From: Allocoprobacillus sp002160865
GTDB lineage: Bacteria > Bacillota_I > Bacilli_A > Erysipelotrichales > Coprobacillaceae
Length of the DNA stretch: 64,000 nucleotides
Direction of reading: 5' to 3'
NCBI RefSeq assembly: GCF_042850985.1
Contig: NZ_AP031415.1
Location: 620,001 to 684,000, forward strand
The notes beneath the pieces are model-generated. The model made no database searches and was not told where the DNA came from. It saw only the letters and a program-made list of their open reading frames with translations. The translations under genes and the position numbers were made by a program. Below are positions 24,195 to 34,178 of this stretch, piece by piece (position 1 is the stretch's first letter; each line of letters opens with the position of its first letter).

Positions 24195-25989
24195 AAAATT
24201 CAAGTTGAATGTGATAAATTTTTCCCCATAAATAAATTTGATAGAAATAAGCCATGAGTTGGGGTCCCATCATAAGTTGTCCAAACCATGGAGCAGTTAG
24301 ACTTTGACCATGAGATTGTATAAAACCATTAAGCTTTTGATAATCAAAAAATTGAAATAAAAGATTAGAAGGATCCTTTAAGGATTCTTTTAATTTGTTT
24401 TCGATAAGTTGAGCATAAAGTGGAGAATAGGTCTTAGGATAAGGATTCTTTTTACGATGTAAAATATCTTCTGGTAAAAAATCGTGAAAAGCCTGACGAA
24501 GAATACCTTTTTCTTCACCTTGAAAAAACATATAGTCCTCGGGCATATTATAAAGATATTGAAGTATTTTTGTAGAAGCAAAAGGGACACGGACTTCTAA
24601 TGAAGCACGCATGGTTTGACTGTCAGCACGTGTTAAAAGTGTTTGCATAAACCATTGTGTATTGAGATAGATAAGCTGTTTTTTACGATTGTCAGTATGA
24701 ATTTCTTGTAAGCTTTCTTGATAGCGTTGAATAATATAGTCTTTAAGGTTTAATTTTTGAACTTTTTCATTAAACATACTTAATCTCTGATCTAAATCAC
24801 GCATCCAAGGGAAATAAGGCTGGTTATAGAGTTCTTCTTTATAAAACCAAGGATAACCACCAAAGATTTCATCAGCACATTCACCTGATAATGTGACTTT
24901 ATGCTCTTTAGCGATTTCTTTAGAAAATAAAAGAAAACTTGCATCAATATCTGCCATACCTGGCATATCTCTGGCAATTAAGGCTTCTTTTAAAGCATCT
25001 ATTAAATCTGTTTGCTTTAAAATAATATTGTGATGATGTGGTGTGTAACGTGTGACCATCTGATGAATATAGTCATCATCCATTGTTGTCTGGTAATCAT
25101 AGGCATGAAAGTATTGCTCTTGATCTTCATAAGTGACGCTATAGGTAGAAAGTGGACACACATATTGTGAAGTAATGGCTGTAATAATGCTGGAATCTAA
25201 ACCACCTGACAACATTGTTGATAAAGGAACATCGCTTAACAATTGATGTTGAACACTCTCTATAACAAGATGACGCACATGCAAAATCGTTTCTGGCAGA
25301 TTTTCGTCATGGGATTGATCATGTAGTTTCCAATAACATTGAATGTGTAACTCTTTTTGAAAGTATAAATAATAGCCTGGTCTTAAGGAATAAATGTTTT
25401 TATAGACTGTTTGACCGGGTGTTAAACTTGGACCCAGTCCTAAGAGTTCTTTGACACCTTTTTCATCGACAACAGCCTGACCAAGATAGCTTAAAAGACT
25501 TTTGATTTCACTAGCAATAACCAATGTTCCTTCATGTAATGTATAATATAATGGTTTGACACCAAGAGGATCTCTTGCAGCGAATAATTTTTCACCATCA
25601 TCAATTACAAATGCAAAAATACCTTCAAATAAATCAAGACAATGTTCCTGATATTCTATATAAGCAGCCAAAACAACTTCGCTATCACTCATTGTTTGAA
25701 ATGTGTAACCTAACTCAATCAAATGATTTTTGATTTCAGTCATATTATAAATCTCACCGTTATATGTCATGCGATAAGTACGCTCATGATGCGTATATAA
25801 AAGAGGTTGTTGCCCATTCTTTAAATCAATAATAGCTAAACGTGTATGTCCCATAAGACAATGTGGTGTCATAAAATAACCCATATGATCAGGCCCACGC
25901 TTTTGTAAGAGCTTTGTCATTGTCATGATTTTTTCATCATAATCAAGTAAATGTTTTGAATAATTACAAATTGTGATAATTCCACACAT
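24193..25989 (-). CDS. asnB: Glutamine-hydrolysing asparagine synthetase, 598 aa
   Basis: Start ATG 25989 gives MCGIITI, so Cys2 becomes the N-terminal nucleophile of the glutaminase domain; upstream in-frame codons are not needed. Glutaminase residues RLAIIDLKNGQQP, YNGEIYN and SDSEV are present. The synthetase domain has the ATP loop LSGGLDSSII and GECADEIFGGY. It makes asparagine from aspartate, glutamine and ATP. Length is that of B. subtilis-type AsnB. It stands alone, divergent from comFA. Confidence 0.93.
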   Translation of the reverse strand: MCGIITICNYSKHLLDYDEKIMTMTKLLQKRGPDHMGYFMTPHCLMGHTRLAIIDLKNGQQPLLYTHHERTYRMTYNGEIYNMTEIKNHLIELGYTFQTMSDSEVVLAAYIEYQEHCLDLFEGIFAFVIDDGEKLFAARDPLGVKPLYYTLHEGTLVIASEIKSLLSYLGQAVVDEKGVKELLGLGPSLTPGQTVYKNIYSLRPGYYLYFQKELHIQCYWKLHDQSHDENLPETILHVRHLVIESVQHQLLSDVPLSTMLSGGLDSSIITAITSQYVCPLSTYSVTYEDQEQYFHAYDYQTTMDDDYIHQMVTRYTPHHHNIILKQTDLIDALKEALIARDMPGMADIDASFLLFSKEIAKEHKVTLSGECADEIFGGYPWFYKEELYNQPYFPWMRDLDQRLSMFNEKVQKLNLKDYIIQRYQESLQEIHTDNRKKQLIYLNTQWFMQTLLTRADSQTMRASLEVRVPFASTKILQYLYNMPEDYMFFQGEEKGILRQAFHDFLPEDILHRKKNPYPKTYSPLYAQLIENKLKESLKDPSNLLFQFFDYQKLNGFIQSHGQSLTAPWFGQLMMGPQLMAYFYQIYLWGKIYHIQLEF

Positions 25990-26103
25990 AGATTTCACCC
26001 CATACAATGTATGAAATGTTTTTTGAAATATGAGAAAAAGATAAGACAAAGTTGAGATTTTAGAGGTGTTGATTTGTGGTATGATAGCTATGGGTGATGA
26101 AAA

Positions 26104-27231
26104 GTGGAATGTTCAAGATGTCATAATCGAAATGTAGAGCGCTTATATGAGTTAAATGGAAGATATTATTGTCGTGAGTGCATCCAATTCCATCGTGTCT
26201 GGATTGATGAAACATGTCAACAGGAAAATCATCAATATCCTGCATGTCAAGTTCAATATCATCTTGATTTTGAACTATCTCCAACTCAAAAGGAAATATC
26301 CAGACAGCTTGTTAAAAATTATCAAAGTCATAAACATTCCGCCGTCTTGGCAGTCTGCGGTTCTGGAAAAACAGAAATCGTATTTGAGTTAATTCAGTAT
26401 GCTTTACAGATTGGTCATCGTGTTTGTTTTTGCATTCCTCGAAAAGAATTAGTGAAAGAATTATATCAAAGGATTCAAGAAGCATTTGATCATCTGGATA
26501 TTGGTTTGGTTTATGGTGGACATAACGAAAATATGGATGCACAGATGGTTATTTGTACGATGCATCAATTATATCGCTTTGAACAAAGTGGTTTTGATTT
26601 AATTATCGGGGATGAAGTAGATGCCTTTCCATTTTATGGGAACAAAGTTTTACAGGAAATTTTTATGAATTGTTGTAGAGGCCATTATGTCAAGTTGAGC
26701 GCAACATTCGTCAAAGAGGATATACATGGAGAAGAATTACTAATTATGAATCGCAGATACCATGGCTATGATCTTCCAGTACCTCAATTAATCATTTGTC
26801 CTCATTGGTTACAGATATGGCTCATTCGTTTACTCCTTTGGAAATGGAAGAAGAAAGTGATTATTTTTGTTCCCTATGTAAAAGATGTTGATAAACTTGT
26901 CCAAAAATTACATGGTCTTAAAGTTCAAGGTGTTTCTTCTATACATGAACATAATCAAGAAAAACTGGAGGCATTGAAAAAAGGCGACATTGATGTGATT
27001 GTTTCCACAACTTTACTGGAACGTGGAATTACTGTAGAAGATGTTCAGGTGATTATCTATCATGGTGAAAATGATTTGTTTGATCGTAGAACATTAATTC
27101 AAATAGCAGGGCGTGTAGGACGTAAAATCTCTCATCCTCAAGGGCATGTTTATATTTTATCCAATGAACATACCGCATCTATCAAGCAATGTATTCATAC
27201 CATCAAAGACCTCAACAAAATGAATGCTTAA
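26104..27231 (+). CDS. comFA: ComFA-like DNA uptake helicase, 375 aa
   Basis: Starts with a four-Cys zinc site (CSRCHN and YYCREC), then superfamily 2 helicase motifs: AVCGSGKTE (Walker A), DEVDAFP (Walker B, the ComFA variant), KLSATF, and QIAGRVGRK (motif VI). ComFA helps to pull single-stranded DNA into the cell in competence. GTG 26104 is the likely start (GGTGAT 6 bases before). It is shorter than the B. subtilis protein. comFC follows with overlap; no comFB lies between. Confidence 0.9.
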   Translation: MECSRCHNRNVERLYELNGRYYCRECIQFHRVWIDETCQQENHQYPACQVQYHLDFELSPTQKEISRQLVKNYQSHKHSAVLAVCGSGKTEIVFELIQYALQIGHRVCFCIPRKELVKELYQRIQEAFDHLDIGLVYGGHNENMDAQMVICTMHQLYRFEQSGFDLIIGDEVDAFPFYGNKVLQEIFMNCCRGHYVKLSATFVKEDIHGEELLIMNRRYHGYDLPVPQLIICPHWLQIWLIRLLLWKWKKKVIIFVPYVKDVDKLVQKLHGLKVQGVSSIHEHNQEKLEALKKGDIDVIVSTTLLERGITVEDVQVIIYHGENDLFDRRTLIQIAGRVGRKISHPQGHVYILSNEHTASIKQCIHTIKDLNKMNA

Positions 27232-27830
27232 TTTGTCACACACCGCTTCTGCAACAAATATCCTTAGCCCATCTTCTCTATACTCTGCCACTATGTCAGA
27301 AATGTTTATCTCAGTTTCATATTATAGATATTCAAACAACTTTTCATCACCATCCTTTAAGAATTTTATATGAATATGATGATTTCTTTAAATCACTTCT
27401 TTATCAATATAAGGGACTTTATGACTATGCTTTAAAAGATGCATTTTTATGTTCTTATCAGTCCTGTTTTCATATACAATATCAAGATTATATCATTGCA
27501 GTAGCTCCCAGTTCGTTCCAAGAAAATGAAAAACGTGGCTTTGCACCTATGGAAAGTATTGCTTATTCATTTTCATCACATGTTTTTACAGGACTTTATA
27601 AGAAAGAAATGTATAAACAAAGTGACTTGTCATTTGCTGAAAGAAAAAGGGTTAAAGACAAAATTGGTATTCAAAATGAAACAGTTCTTAAAGGAAAAAA
27701 GGTATTGATTTTTGATGATGTGATAACTTCATCATCAACCTTAACCACTTGTTTATCACTTATTGAAAAGTGTCATCCCCAAAAGATAGAACTGCTTGTT
27801 TTATCAACTAAGAGTTTTATGACATTATAA
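27189..27830 (+). CDS. comFC: ComFC/phosphoribosyltransferase-like competence protein
   Basis: Zinc-ribbon-like N-terminus (CLICH and LCQKC), then a PRTase-like domain with VLIFDDVITSSSTL, the PRPP-loop motif, and the ComFC signature NEKRGFAPMESIA-LS-AERK. Overlaps comFA by 43 bases. ATG 27189 is the only usual start before the first Cys pair, so the true start could be a rarer codon closer to it. Confidence 0.88.
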   Translation: MYSYHQRPQQNECLICHTPLLQQISLAHLLYTLPLCQKCLSQFHIIDIQTTFHHHPLRILYEYDDFFKSLLYQYKGLYDYALKDAFLCSYQSCFHIQYQDYIIAVAPSSFQENEKRGFAPMESIAYSFSSHVFTGLYKKEMYKQSDLSFAERKRVKDKIGIQNETVLKGKKVLIFDDVITSSSTLTTCLSLIEKCHPQKIELLVLSTKSFMTL

Positions 27831-27864
27831 ATGTACATTTCGCTTATGAAGTGTGCATTTTTTT
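27829..27864 (+). terminator. Terminator of comF operon
   Basis: AAATGTACATTT (27829-27840) pairs over 12 bases, with two G-T pairs, to 27849-27860; TTTTA follows. Confidence 0.7.
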
Positions 27865-27999
27865 ATATTGATTCGTCAAAAAAAGATATATTTCCTAGGA
27901 AATAAAACAAAAAAAGAAATTGGCTCGACAGAAAATGCGTTCTTTCTTAATTAGCATCATCTATAATGGATACAACCATGAAGTAAAGGAGTTGTGATT

Positions 28000-28197
28000 A
28001 TGCAGGGTAAAGTCAAATGGTTTAATGCTGAAAAAGGATTTGGATTCATTGATCGTGGTGAAGGAAAAGATGTTTTCGTTCATTATAGTCAAATTATACA
28101 AGATGGCTATAAATCTTTAAATGAAGGTGAACTCGTAGAGTTTGAACTCTATTCGACAGAGCGTGGCCTACAAGCTAGACATGTCGTAAAGATTTGA
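28000..28197 (+). CDS. csp: Cold-shock domain protein, 65 aa
   Basis: One cold-shock domain with both RNA-binding motifs (KGFGFI and VFVHY) and the start MQGKVKWFNAEKGFGF. It binds single-stranded RNA or DNA and melts mRNA structure. AAAGGAG lies 8 bases before ATG 28000. A TATAAT at 27962-27967 implies a 5' leader of only about 30 bases, unlike the long leaders of cspA-type genes. Confidence 0.93.
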   Translation: MQGKVKWFNAEKGFGFIDRGEGKDVFVHYSQIIQDGYKSLNEGELVEFELYSTERGLQARHVVKI

Positions 28198-28202
28198 TGA
28201 AA

Positions 28203-28232
28203 GGGTGATATGCATTGGCATATCCTTTTTTT
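28203..28232 (+). terminator. Terminator of csp
   Basis: GATATGC/GCATATC stem (28207-28213, 28218-28224) with loop ATTG and a run of seven T. Confidence 0.8.
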
Positions 28233-28261
28233 CGTTAGAATAATTTTACGTGATATTTACT

Positions 28262-28289
28262 TTGTTTTCTGTAGATTATATGCTATAAT
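28262..28289 (+). promoter_or_regulatory. Promoter of secA operon
   Basis: TTGTTT (28262-28267), 16-base spacer, TATAAT (28284-28289) preceded by TGC, an extended -10. Confidence 0.6.
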
Positions 28290-28326
28290 GTGAAATGTTT
28301 CAGTATGCATGAAAGGAGATTTATTC

Positions 28327-30975
28327 ATGGCAAGTAAAAAACAAGAAATTAGAAAACAAATAAAAAAGAAAGAAGCCAAAGAATTGGAAGAACTTGGATT
28401 AAATCCGAATGCTGAAATTGTGGATTTAAATGATGATTTAGGTGAAGATGTTGTTGTTGAAACATTTGATGATGTTGTGAAAAAACCACAACAGCCTATT
28501 GAATTTAAAACAACACCACAAAAAGAGAAAAAAGGATTATTTGGTTCTATCAAAAAGGCTTTTTCACAGGATAATAAAATATTAAAGAAACTTGAAAAAC
28601 AGGCTTTACAGATTATGGATCTGGAACCTCAATATCAGGCGATGAGTGACGAAGAATTGGCTCATCAAACAGAACTTTTTAAAGAACGCCTAAAAAACGG
28701 AGAAACATTGGATGATATCTTGGTTGAAGCCTTTGCAACAGTACGTGAAGCAGCATATAGACGTTTAGGTTTAAAAGCTTTTAAAGTGCAGCTGATGGGT
28801 GCCATTTCTTTACACAATGGTGATATTGCGGAAATGAAAACAGGTGAAGGTAAAACTTTAACATCTATTTTTCCGGTTTATTTAAATGCTTTAACTGGAG
28901 AAGGAGTTCACGTGGTGACTGTCAATGATTATCTGGCAGAACGTGATAAAACAGATAATGGAAAAGTTTATGAGTTTTTAGGTTTAACAGTAGGACTTAA
29001 CAAACGTGAACTGACAAAAGATGAAAAAAGAGCTCAACATGCGTGTGATATTACGTATACAACAAATGCTGAACTTGGATTTGATTATTTAAGAGATAAT
29101 ATGGTCACACGTTTGGAAGATAAGGTTTTAAGACCATTGAATTTTGCGTTGGTCGATGAGGTTGACTCTATTTTGATTGATGAATCAAGAACTCCATTGA
29201 TTATTTCTGGTGGTAAGAAAAATACAGCTGCTTTATATGTTCAAGCTGATAAATTTGTAAAATCTTTACGTGAAGAAAAAGATTATGAAGTTGATATTGA
29301 AAGTAAAACAGTCGCTTTAACAGCCGAAGGAATTAATAAGGCAGAAAAGGCATTTAAAATTCAAAATTTATATGATCCTGAACATACAGCTTTAGTTCAT
29401 CATATCAATCAAGCATTGAAAGCTAACTATACAATGAGTTTAAATGTTGAATATATGATTGCGACAGAAGATGGAAGTCATGATATTCGTAATGCCAGTA
29501 TTATGATTATTGATCAGTTTACAGGTCGTGTGATGCCTGGTCGTGCTTATAGTGATGGGTTGCATCAGGCACTTGAAGCTAAAGAAGGTGTTCCTATTAA
29601 AGAGGAAACTGTCACTCTAGCAACTATCACTTATCAAAACTTCTTCCGTTTATTCAATAAATTAGCAGGGATGACAGGAACTGCCAAAACAGAAGAAGAA
29701 GAATTTAGAACAATCTATAATATGCGTGTTGTAGAAATTCCAACGAATAAACCTGTGATTCGTGATGATAAACCAGATTTGGTTTTCGCAAAACAATCTG
29801 CTAAATATAAAGCAATTTGTGATGAGGTAGAAAGAAGACATAGCTATGGTCAACCTGTGTTATTAGGAACTGTTTCAGTAGAAACTTCTGAATTATTAAG
29901 TAAGATGTTAAATAAACGAGGAATTAAGCATAATGTCTTGAATGCAAAAAATCATGCGAAAGAAGCTTTGATTATTGAAAAAGCAGGTGTGATGGGTGCA
30001 GTCACTATTGCGACAAACATGGCTGGTCGTGGTACGGACATCAAATTAGGTGAAGGTGTACCGGAATTAGGTGGATTGATGGTTATTGGTAGTGAAAGAC
30101 ATGAATCAAGACGTATTGATAATCAGTTAAGAGGTCGTTCTGGTCGTCAAGGAGATCCTGGGTGTTCATTGTTCTTTGTTTCATTTGAAGATGAATTAAT
30201 GCAAAGATTTGCGAATGAAAAGATGAAGGAAAGAATGGGTTCTTTCTTAGAAGATGAAGCTATTGAAAGTAAGATGGTAACAAAATCAATTGAAAATGCT
30301 CAAAAACGTGTTGAAGGACAGAACTTTGATATTCGTAAGCAATTATTACAATATGATGATGTGATGCGACAACAACGTGAAATCATGTATAAAGAACGTG
30401 ATGATATTATGTCACAGACTGATTTAGGTCCAATTGTGAAAGGAATGTTTGAACAGGCGGTGGAAAATACTGTTCGTCAGTTTACAAAACATGATGGTAA
30501 AAAAGAACATGTTGATGTTGATGGTGCATTAAATTATATTTCTAAAAACTATATGTTATTAGCTACTTTAGTTGCTAAAAATAAAGATGTTGTAGAACAA
30601 GATGCTAAAAAATTAACAAATAGTTTATCTGAAATTGTTTATTTGCAGTATCAAAATAGATTTAATAAAGATTTACCAGCTGAAATTAAATTAGATTATG
30701 AAAGAAGAATTTTATTAGGTGTCATTGATCATACATGGATCAATCATATTGATGCTATGCAAAAATTAAGAAATGGAATTTACTTACGTGCTTATGCACA
30801 AAGAGATCCACTTCAAGAATATACTGAAGAAGCCTTTTATATGTTTGAAGAAATGACAAAATCAATTTCTCAAGATATTACAAGAAACATTGTTCATATG
30901 GGTATTGCTCCTGGTAGTGAACAGGAAAAACAGATTCCATCAGTGCAAATTGAATTGGAGTTTAAAGCAGATTAA
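28327..30975 (+). CDS. secA: Preprotein translocase ATPase SecA, 882 aa
   Basis: Motor of Sec export. Walker A is EMKTGEGKT, Walker B VDEVDSILIDESRTPLIIS; GRAGRGTD-type (NMAGRGTDIKLG) and RGRSGRQGDPG motifs follow. The usual SecA start aligns only from about residue 70 (GLFGSIKKAF); the first 69 residues are a charged extension (Lys-rich, then acidic). The C-terminal zinc-binding tail is missing; the protein ends IELEFKAD. ATG 28327 follows AAAGGAG by 8 bases; an earlier ATG at 28309 lies before that site. prfB starts at the last base of the stop codon. Confidence 0.93.
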   Translation: MASKKQEIRKQIKKKEAKELEELGLNPNAEIVDLNDDLGEDVVVETFDDVVKKPQQPIEFKTTPQKEKKGLFGSIKKAFSQDNKILKKLEKQALQIMDLEPQYQAMSDEELAHQTELFKERLKNGETLDDILVEAFATVREAAYRRLGLKAFKVQLMGAISLHNGDIAEMKTGEGKTLTSIFPVYLNALTGEGVHVVTVNDYLAERDKTDNGKVYEFLGLTVGLNKRELTKDEKRAQHACDITYTTNAELGFDYLRDNMVTRLEDKVLRPLNFALVDEVDSILIDESRTPLIISGGKKNTAALYVQADKFVKSLREEKDYEVDIESKTVALTAEGINKAEKAFKIQNLYDPEHTALVHHINQALKANYTMSLNVEYMIATEDGSHDIRNASIMIIDQFTGRVMPGRAYSDGLHQALEAKEGVPIKEETVTLATITYQNFFRLFNKLAGMTGTAKTEEEEFRTIYNMRVVEIPTNKPVIRDDKPDLVFAKQSAKYKAICDEVERRHSYGQPVLLGTVSVETSELLSKMLNKRGIKHNVLNAKNHAKEALIIEKAGVMGAVTIATNMAGRGTDIKLGEGVPELGGLMVIGSERHESRRIDNQLRGRSGRQGDPGCSLFFVSFEDELMQRFANEKMKERMGSFLEDEAIESKMVTKSIENAQKRVEGQNFDIRKQLLQYDDVMRQQREIMYKERDDIMSQTDLGPIVKGMFEQAVENTVRQFTKHDGKKEHVDVDGALNYISKNYMLLATLVAKNKDVVEQDAKKLTNSLSEIVYLQYQNRFNKDLPAEIKLDYERRILLGVIDHTWINHIDAMQKLRNGIYLRAYAQRDPLQEYTEEAFYMFEEMTKSISQDITRNIVHMGIAPGSEQEKQIPSVQIELEFKAD

Positions 30976-32084
30976 TGGAATTATATGAAATGAAGGATGG
31001 GCTTGAAAAAGCCCGTTCTTTACTCAAGGAACTTTTTGTTTCTATTGATATTGAAGGTTTGAAAAGAGAAATTGAAGGTTTGACAGTACAAACAATGGAT
31101 GAGAATTTCTGGAATGATCAAGATCATGCCAGAAAGATATATGATCAATTAAATGAAATGAAAAAGAAAGTTGATACATATGAGTATTTGGTAAAAACTT
31201 TAGATGAGTTAGAAGAAACCTACCAGTATGTCAAAGAAAATGATGATGCTGATTTTAAGGCTGTTTTAGATGAAGATTATGGTGTTTTTGAAAAAGAAAT
31301 GAATGATTTTGAAAAAACATTGTTATTTTCTGGTCAATATGATCATCATAACGCCTTGTTAGAAATTCATCCTGGTGCTGGGGGAACAGAGTCACAGGAT
31401 TGGGCTGCCATGTTAATGCGTATGTATCAAAGATATGCAGATAAAAAAGGTTGGAAAATAGAAGTCTTAGATTATTTGGATGGTGAAGAAGCAGGATTAA
31501 AATCAGTAAGTTTACGTATGATAGGTTATAATGCTTATGGGCATCTTAAAGCTGAAAAAGGTGTTCATCGTCTGGTACGTATTTCACCATTTGATGCATC
31601 CAAACGCCGTCATACATCATTTGCTTCGGTTGATGTGATGCCAGAATTTGATAACGATATCGAAATTGAAATTGATCCACATGATATTCGTATTGATACT
31701 TATCGTGCTTCTGGGGCTGGAGGACAGCATATTAATAAAACAGATTCAGCGATTCGTATTACTCATCTTCCTACACATATTGTTGTGACATGTCAATCAC
31801 AGCGTTCACAGATTCAAAACCGTGAACAGGCGATGATTATGTTGAAATCTAAATTATATCAGTTAATGTTAGAAAAACAGGCACAGGAGCTAAGTGAGAT
31901 TAAAGGAGAACAAAAAGCGATTGAGTGGGGTAGTCAAATTCGTTCTTATGTTTTACATCCTTATTCGATGGTAAAAGATAATCGTAGTCAATATGAGTCA
32001 AATAATCCTAAAGCCATTTTAGATGGAGATTTAGATGACTGTATATATGCTTATTTAAAATCACAAGTAAAGGAGGATGACTAA
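30975..32084 (+). CDS. prfB: Peptide chain release factor 2, 369 aa
   Basis: RF2 is recognised by the stop-reading SPF (RISPFDASKRRHTS) and the catalytic GAGGQHINKT. In many bacteria prfB needs a +1 shift at a TGA near codon 25; here one continuous frame runs through that point (LFVSIDIEGL), so there is no such control. The start codon overlaps the secA stop by one base (TAATG), and the yitT start overlaps the prfB stop in the same way, so all three are coupled. Confidence 0.93.
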   Translation: MELYEMKDGLEKARSLLKELFVSIDIEGLKREIEGLTVQTMDENFWNDQDHARKIYDQLNEMKKKVDTYEYLVKTLDELEETYQYVKENDDADFKAVLDEDYGVFEKEMNDFEKTLLFSGQYDHHNALLEIHPGAGGTESQDWAAMLMRMYQRYADKKGWKIEVLDYLDGEEAGLKSVSLRMIGYNAYGHLKAEKGVHRLVRISPFDASKRRHTSFASVDVMPEFDNDIEIEIDPHDIRIDTYRASGAGGQHINKTDSAIRITHLPTHIVVTCQSQRSQIQNREQAMIMLKSKLYQLMLEKQAQELSEIKGEQKAIEWGSQIRSYVLHPYSMVKDNRSQYESNNPKAILDGDLDDCIYAYLKSQVKEDD

Positions 32085-32971
32085 TGCATCAGGCAAAGCA
32101 TCTTTTACGTGATACAATCATTGTCATTATTGGAAATTTGATACTTGCCTTTGGTGTTGCAGTTTTTGCAGTCCCTTCAGATTTAATTGTTGCTGGAGCA
32201 ACTGGGATTGCTTTGATTGTCTGTGAATTTATTTCGGTCAATTATGCTACAGTTGTCTTTGTCATCAATATGGCGATGTTGTTACTTGGATTTATTGTTT
32301 TAGGTAAAAAATTTGCTGCAGGAACGATTTTAAGTTCGATTATATTTCCGTTTTTTCTGGCGATGTTTGAATCTATGCCACAATTACAGCACTTGACATC
32401 AGATATGTTATTATCGACAATTTATGCTGGATTATTTACCGGACTGGGATGTGGTATCGTTTTTAGAATTGGTTATAGTACTGGGGGAACAGATATACCA
32501 CCCATTATTATTAATAAGAAATTTCATATTTCGTTAGGTGTCTGTGTTTACTTGTTTGATGTTGTTGTATTATTAGGACAAGCTTTCTTTACAAGCTTTG
32601 AAGGTATCTTATATGGAATTATTACCGTCTTTATTACAGCTATTGTCTTAGATAAGGTCACTATCTTTGGTGAAAAGAATTTACAGGTATTGGTGATTTC
32701 AGCACATCATGAAGAAATTGCAGAAGCTATTTTTAAGGAAATTGATAGGGGATGCACCTTTGTCAATGTGACAACAGGATATTTCCATGACCAACAAAAA
32801 GCTGTTCTTTGTGTTGTCAATAATCGTGAATATCCTGTGATTAATGATTTGGTCATGACTATTGATCCAACAGCATTTATTATTGGTAGTGAAATTCATA
32901 GTGTCAAAGGTAGAGGATTTACTTTACCTAATATTGATTTGGATAAACAAAAAAGAGATCATATTTTATAA
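32084..32971 (+). CDS. YitT family membrane protein, 295 aa
   Basis: Five or six membrane helices of the DUF161 region (LILAFGVAVFAVPSDLIVAG-TGIAL), then a cytoplasmic DUF2179 domain (VLVISAHHEEIAEAIFKEI, GRGFTLP). Function of the family is not settled. Coupled to prfB by a one-base overlap. Confidence 0.9.
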   Translation: MHQAKHLLRDTIIVIIGNLILAFGVAVFAVPSDLIVAGATGIALIVCEFISVNYATVVFVINMAMLLLGFIVLGKKFAAGTILSSIIFPFFLAMFESMPQLQHLTSDMLLSTIYAGLFTGLGCGIVFRIGYSTGGTDIPPIIINKKFHISLGVCVYLFDVVVLLGQAFFTSFEGILYGIITVFITAIVLDKVTIFGEKNLQVLVISAHHEEIAEAIFKEIDRGCTFVNVTTGYFHDQQKAVLCVVNNREYPVINDLVMTIDPTAFIIGSEIHSVKGRGFTLPNIDLDKQKRDHIL

Positions 32972-33000
32972 AACAGCAATATTTTTATTGCTGTTTTTAA
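32971..33000 (+). terminator. Terminator of secA-prfB-yitT
   Basis: AAACAGCAAT/ATTGCTGTTT (32971-32980, 32987-32996) with T-run. Confidence 0.8.
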
Positions 33001-33150
33001 ATCAAGTAAAAGTTAATAGGTCTATAACAAATAAGATAACGACTTATATCAGTTTTGATGAATATTTTTTAATAAATGAATGTGAATGATTTTGATAATA
33101 TAATTTCAAACGAAGTTAATAGTGAGCATTGTAAAGGAGAAATGGTTTAT

Positions 33151-33711
33151 ATGAATACAGATATTATTGATAAAAAGGATGGTTTTGTTATACGTTTAGC
33201 TAAAGAGGATGATGCAATCAATTATTATGAACAAAATTATTGTCCATTAGATAAGGAAGTAGCACGATTGACAGGGTGTAAAGAAGAATTTACAAAAGAA
33301 GAAGTCATATCTTTTTTTCTAAAATCAATCAAAGCAGATGATAGATATTTCTTTTTAATTATAGCACCCAATGGAGCAATCATAGGTGAAAGTGTAATCA
33401 ATGAAATTGATTGGAATTTGAGGTGTGCTAATTTTCGAATTGCTCTTTATCAACAGACAGAAAGAGGAAAAGGCATTGGTACATGGGCAACAGAAATCAC
33501 TCGAGATTTTGCTTTTGAAAAATTGAAATTACATCGTTTAGAATTAGATGTGTATTCATTTAACCCTAGAGCAAAGAGAGTATACTTAAAGGCAGGATTT
33601 AAGCGAGATGGTGTTTTAAGAGATGCTATTATGGATGGTGATAGTTATGCGGATGATATTATAATGTCTATTTTAGAAGATGAGTGGAAAGCATTAAAGC
33701 AAGGAAAATAA
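33151..33711 (+). CDS. GNAT acetyltransferase, RimJ/RimL type, 186 aa
   Basis: Acetyl-CoA loop QQTERGKGIGTWAT and the family ending FNPRAKRVYLKAGFKRDGVLRDA are present. These enzymes acetylate N-termini or small amines; the substrate is not evident. ATG 33151 lies 11 bases after AAAGGAG; ATG 33142 is too close to the site and the long upstream extension has no ribosome binding site. Monocistronic. Confidence 0.88.
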   Translation: MNTDIIDKKDGFVIRLAKEDDAINYYEQNYCPLDKEVARLTGCKEEFTKEEVISFFLKSIKADDRYFFLIIAPNGAIIGESVINEIDWNLRCANFRIALYQQTERGKGIGTWATEITRDFAFEKLKLHRLELDVYSFNPRAKRVYLKAGFKRDGVLRDAIMDGDSYADDIIMSILEDEWKALKQGK

Positions 33712-33730
33712 CAAAATTCTTATTCTTCAT

Positions 33731-33771
33731 ATAAAAACAATCTCAATGTTTATTCATCCATTGAGATTGTT
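33731..33771 (-). terminator. Terminator of the LysR operon
   Basis: A 13-bp perfect stem (33736-33748 with 33759-33771) with T-run on the minus strand. The stop codon of the DUF6120-like gene lies in the loop. Confidence 0.75.
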
Positions 33772-34178
33772 CCATAATCATAAATAATTTCTTCCTCATA
33801 AGCAGGAAAACTTTCCATCATATTTTTATAATCTTGATAGTAGTGATATGTTGTCCATAATACATAAACAAGGCTTATAATTATGAGAGGAACGATGATA
33901 AAAGAACTGTATTTAATAATCTTTCGTGATTTCATATGTGTAATCACATAGTGGTCATCATAATGCTGATAAAAGAAAATAATAATATCTTCAGGAAGAC
34001 CAAAACGTTCAATATAATCTTGATACGTGGCTTCTAAATGAGAGTTTTCATATTCGTGAAGTCTGATCTTTATTAATTTAAGAAATTCTTTTTCATGAAG
34101 ATTATGTAGTGGGAAAGATTTATAAAGTTGGTGATAATATTTTTGGGTGATAGGATTTTTAAATTTCTGTTTTTTCAT
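33750..34178 (-). CDS. DUF6120-like membrane protein, 142 aa
   Basis: Cytoplasmic N-terminal 83 residues (basic, helical), one membrane helix (SSFIIVPLIIISLVYVLW), short outer tail. The layout recalls DUF6120 proteins, which are often encoded next to a PadR-like regulator, as here. It overlaps that gene by 20 bases. Assignment by layout and context only. Confidence 0.55.
   Translation of the reverse strand: MKKQKFKNPITQKYYHQLYKSFPLHNLHEKEFLKLIKIRLHEYENSHLEATYQDYIERFGLPEDIIIFFYQHYDDHYVITHMKSRKIIKYSSFIIVPLIIISLVYVLWTTYHYYQDYKNMMESFPAYEEEIIYDYGTISMDE

Noticed and set aside
30975..31060. Programmed frameshift site in prfB
   Set aside because: The frame is continuous; no stop or CTTTGA in the expected place.
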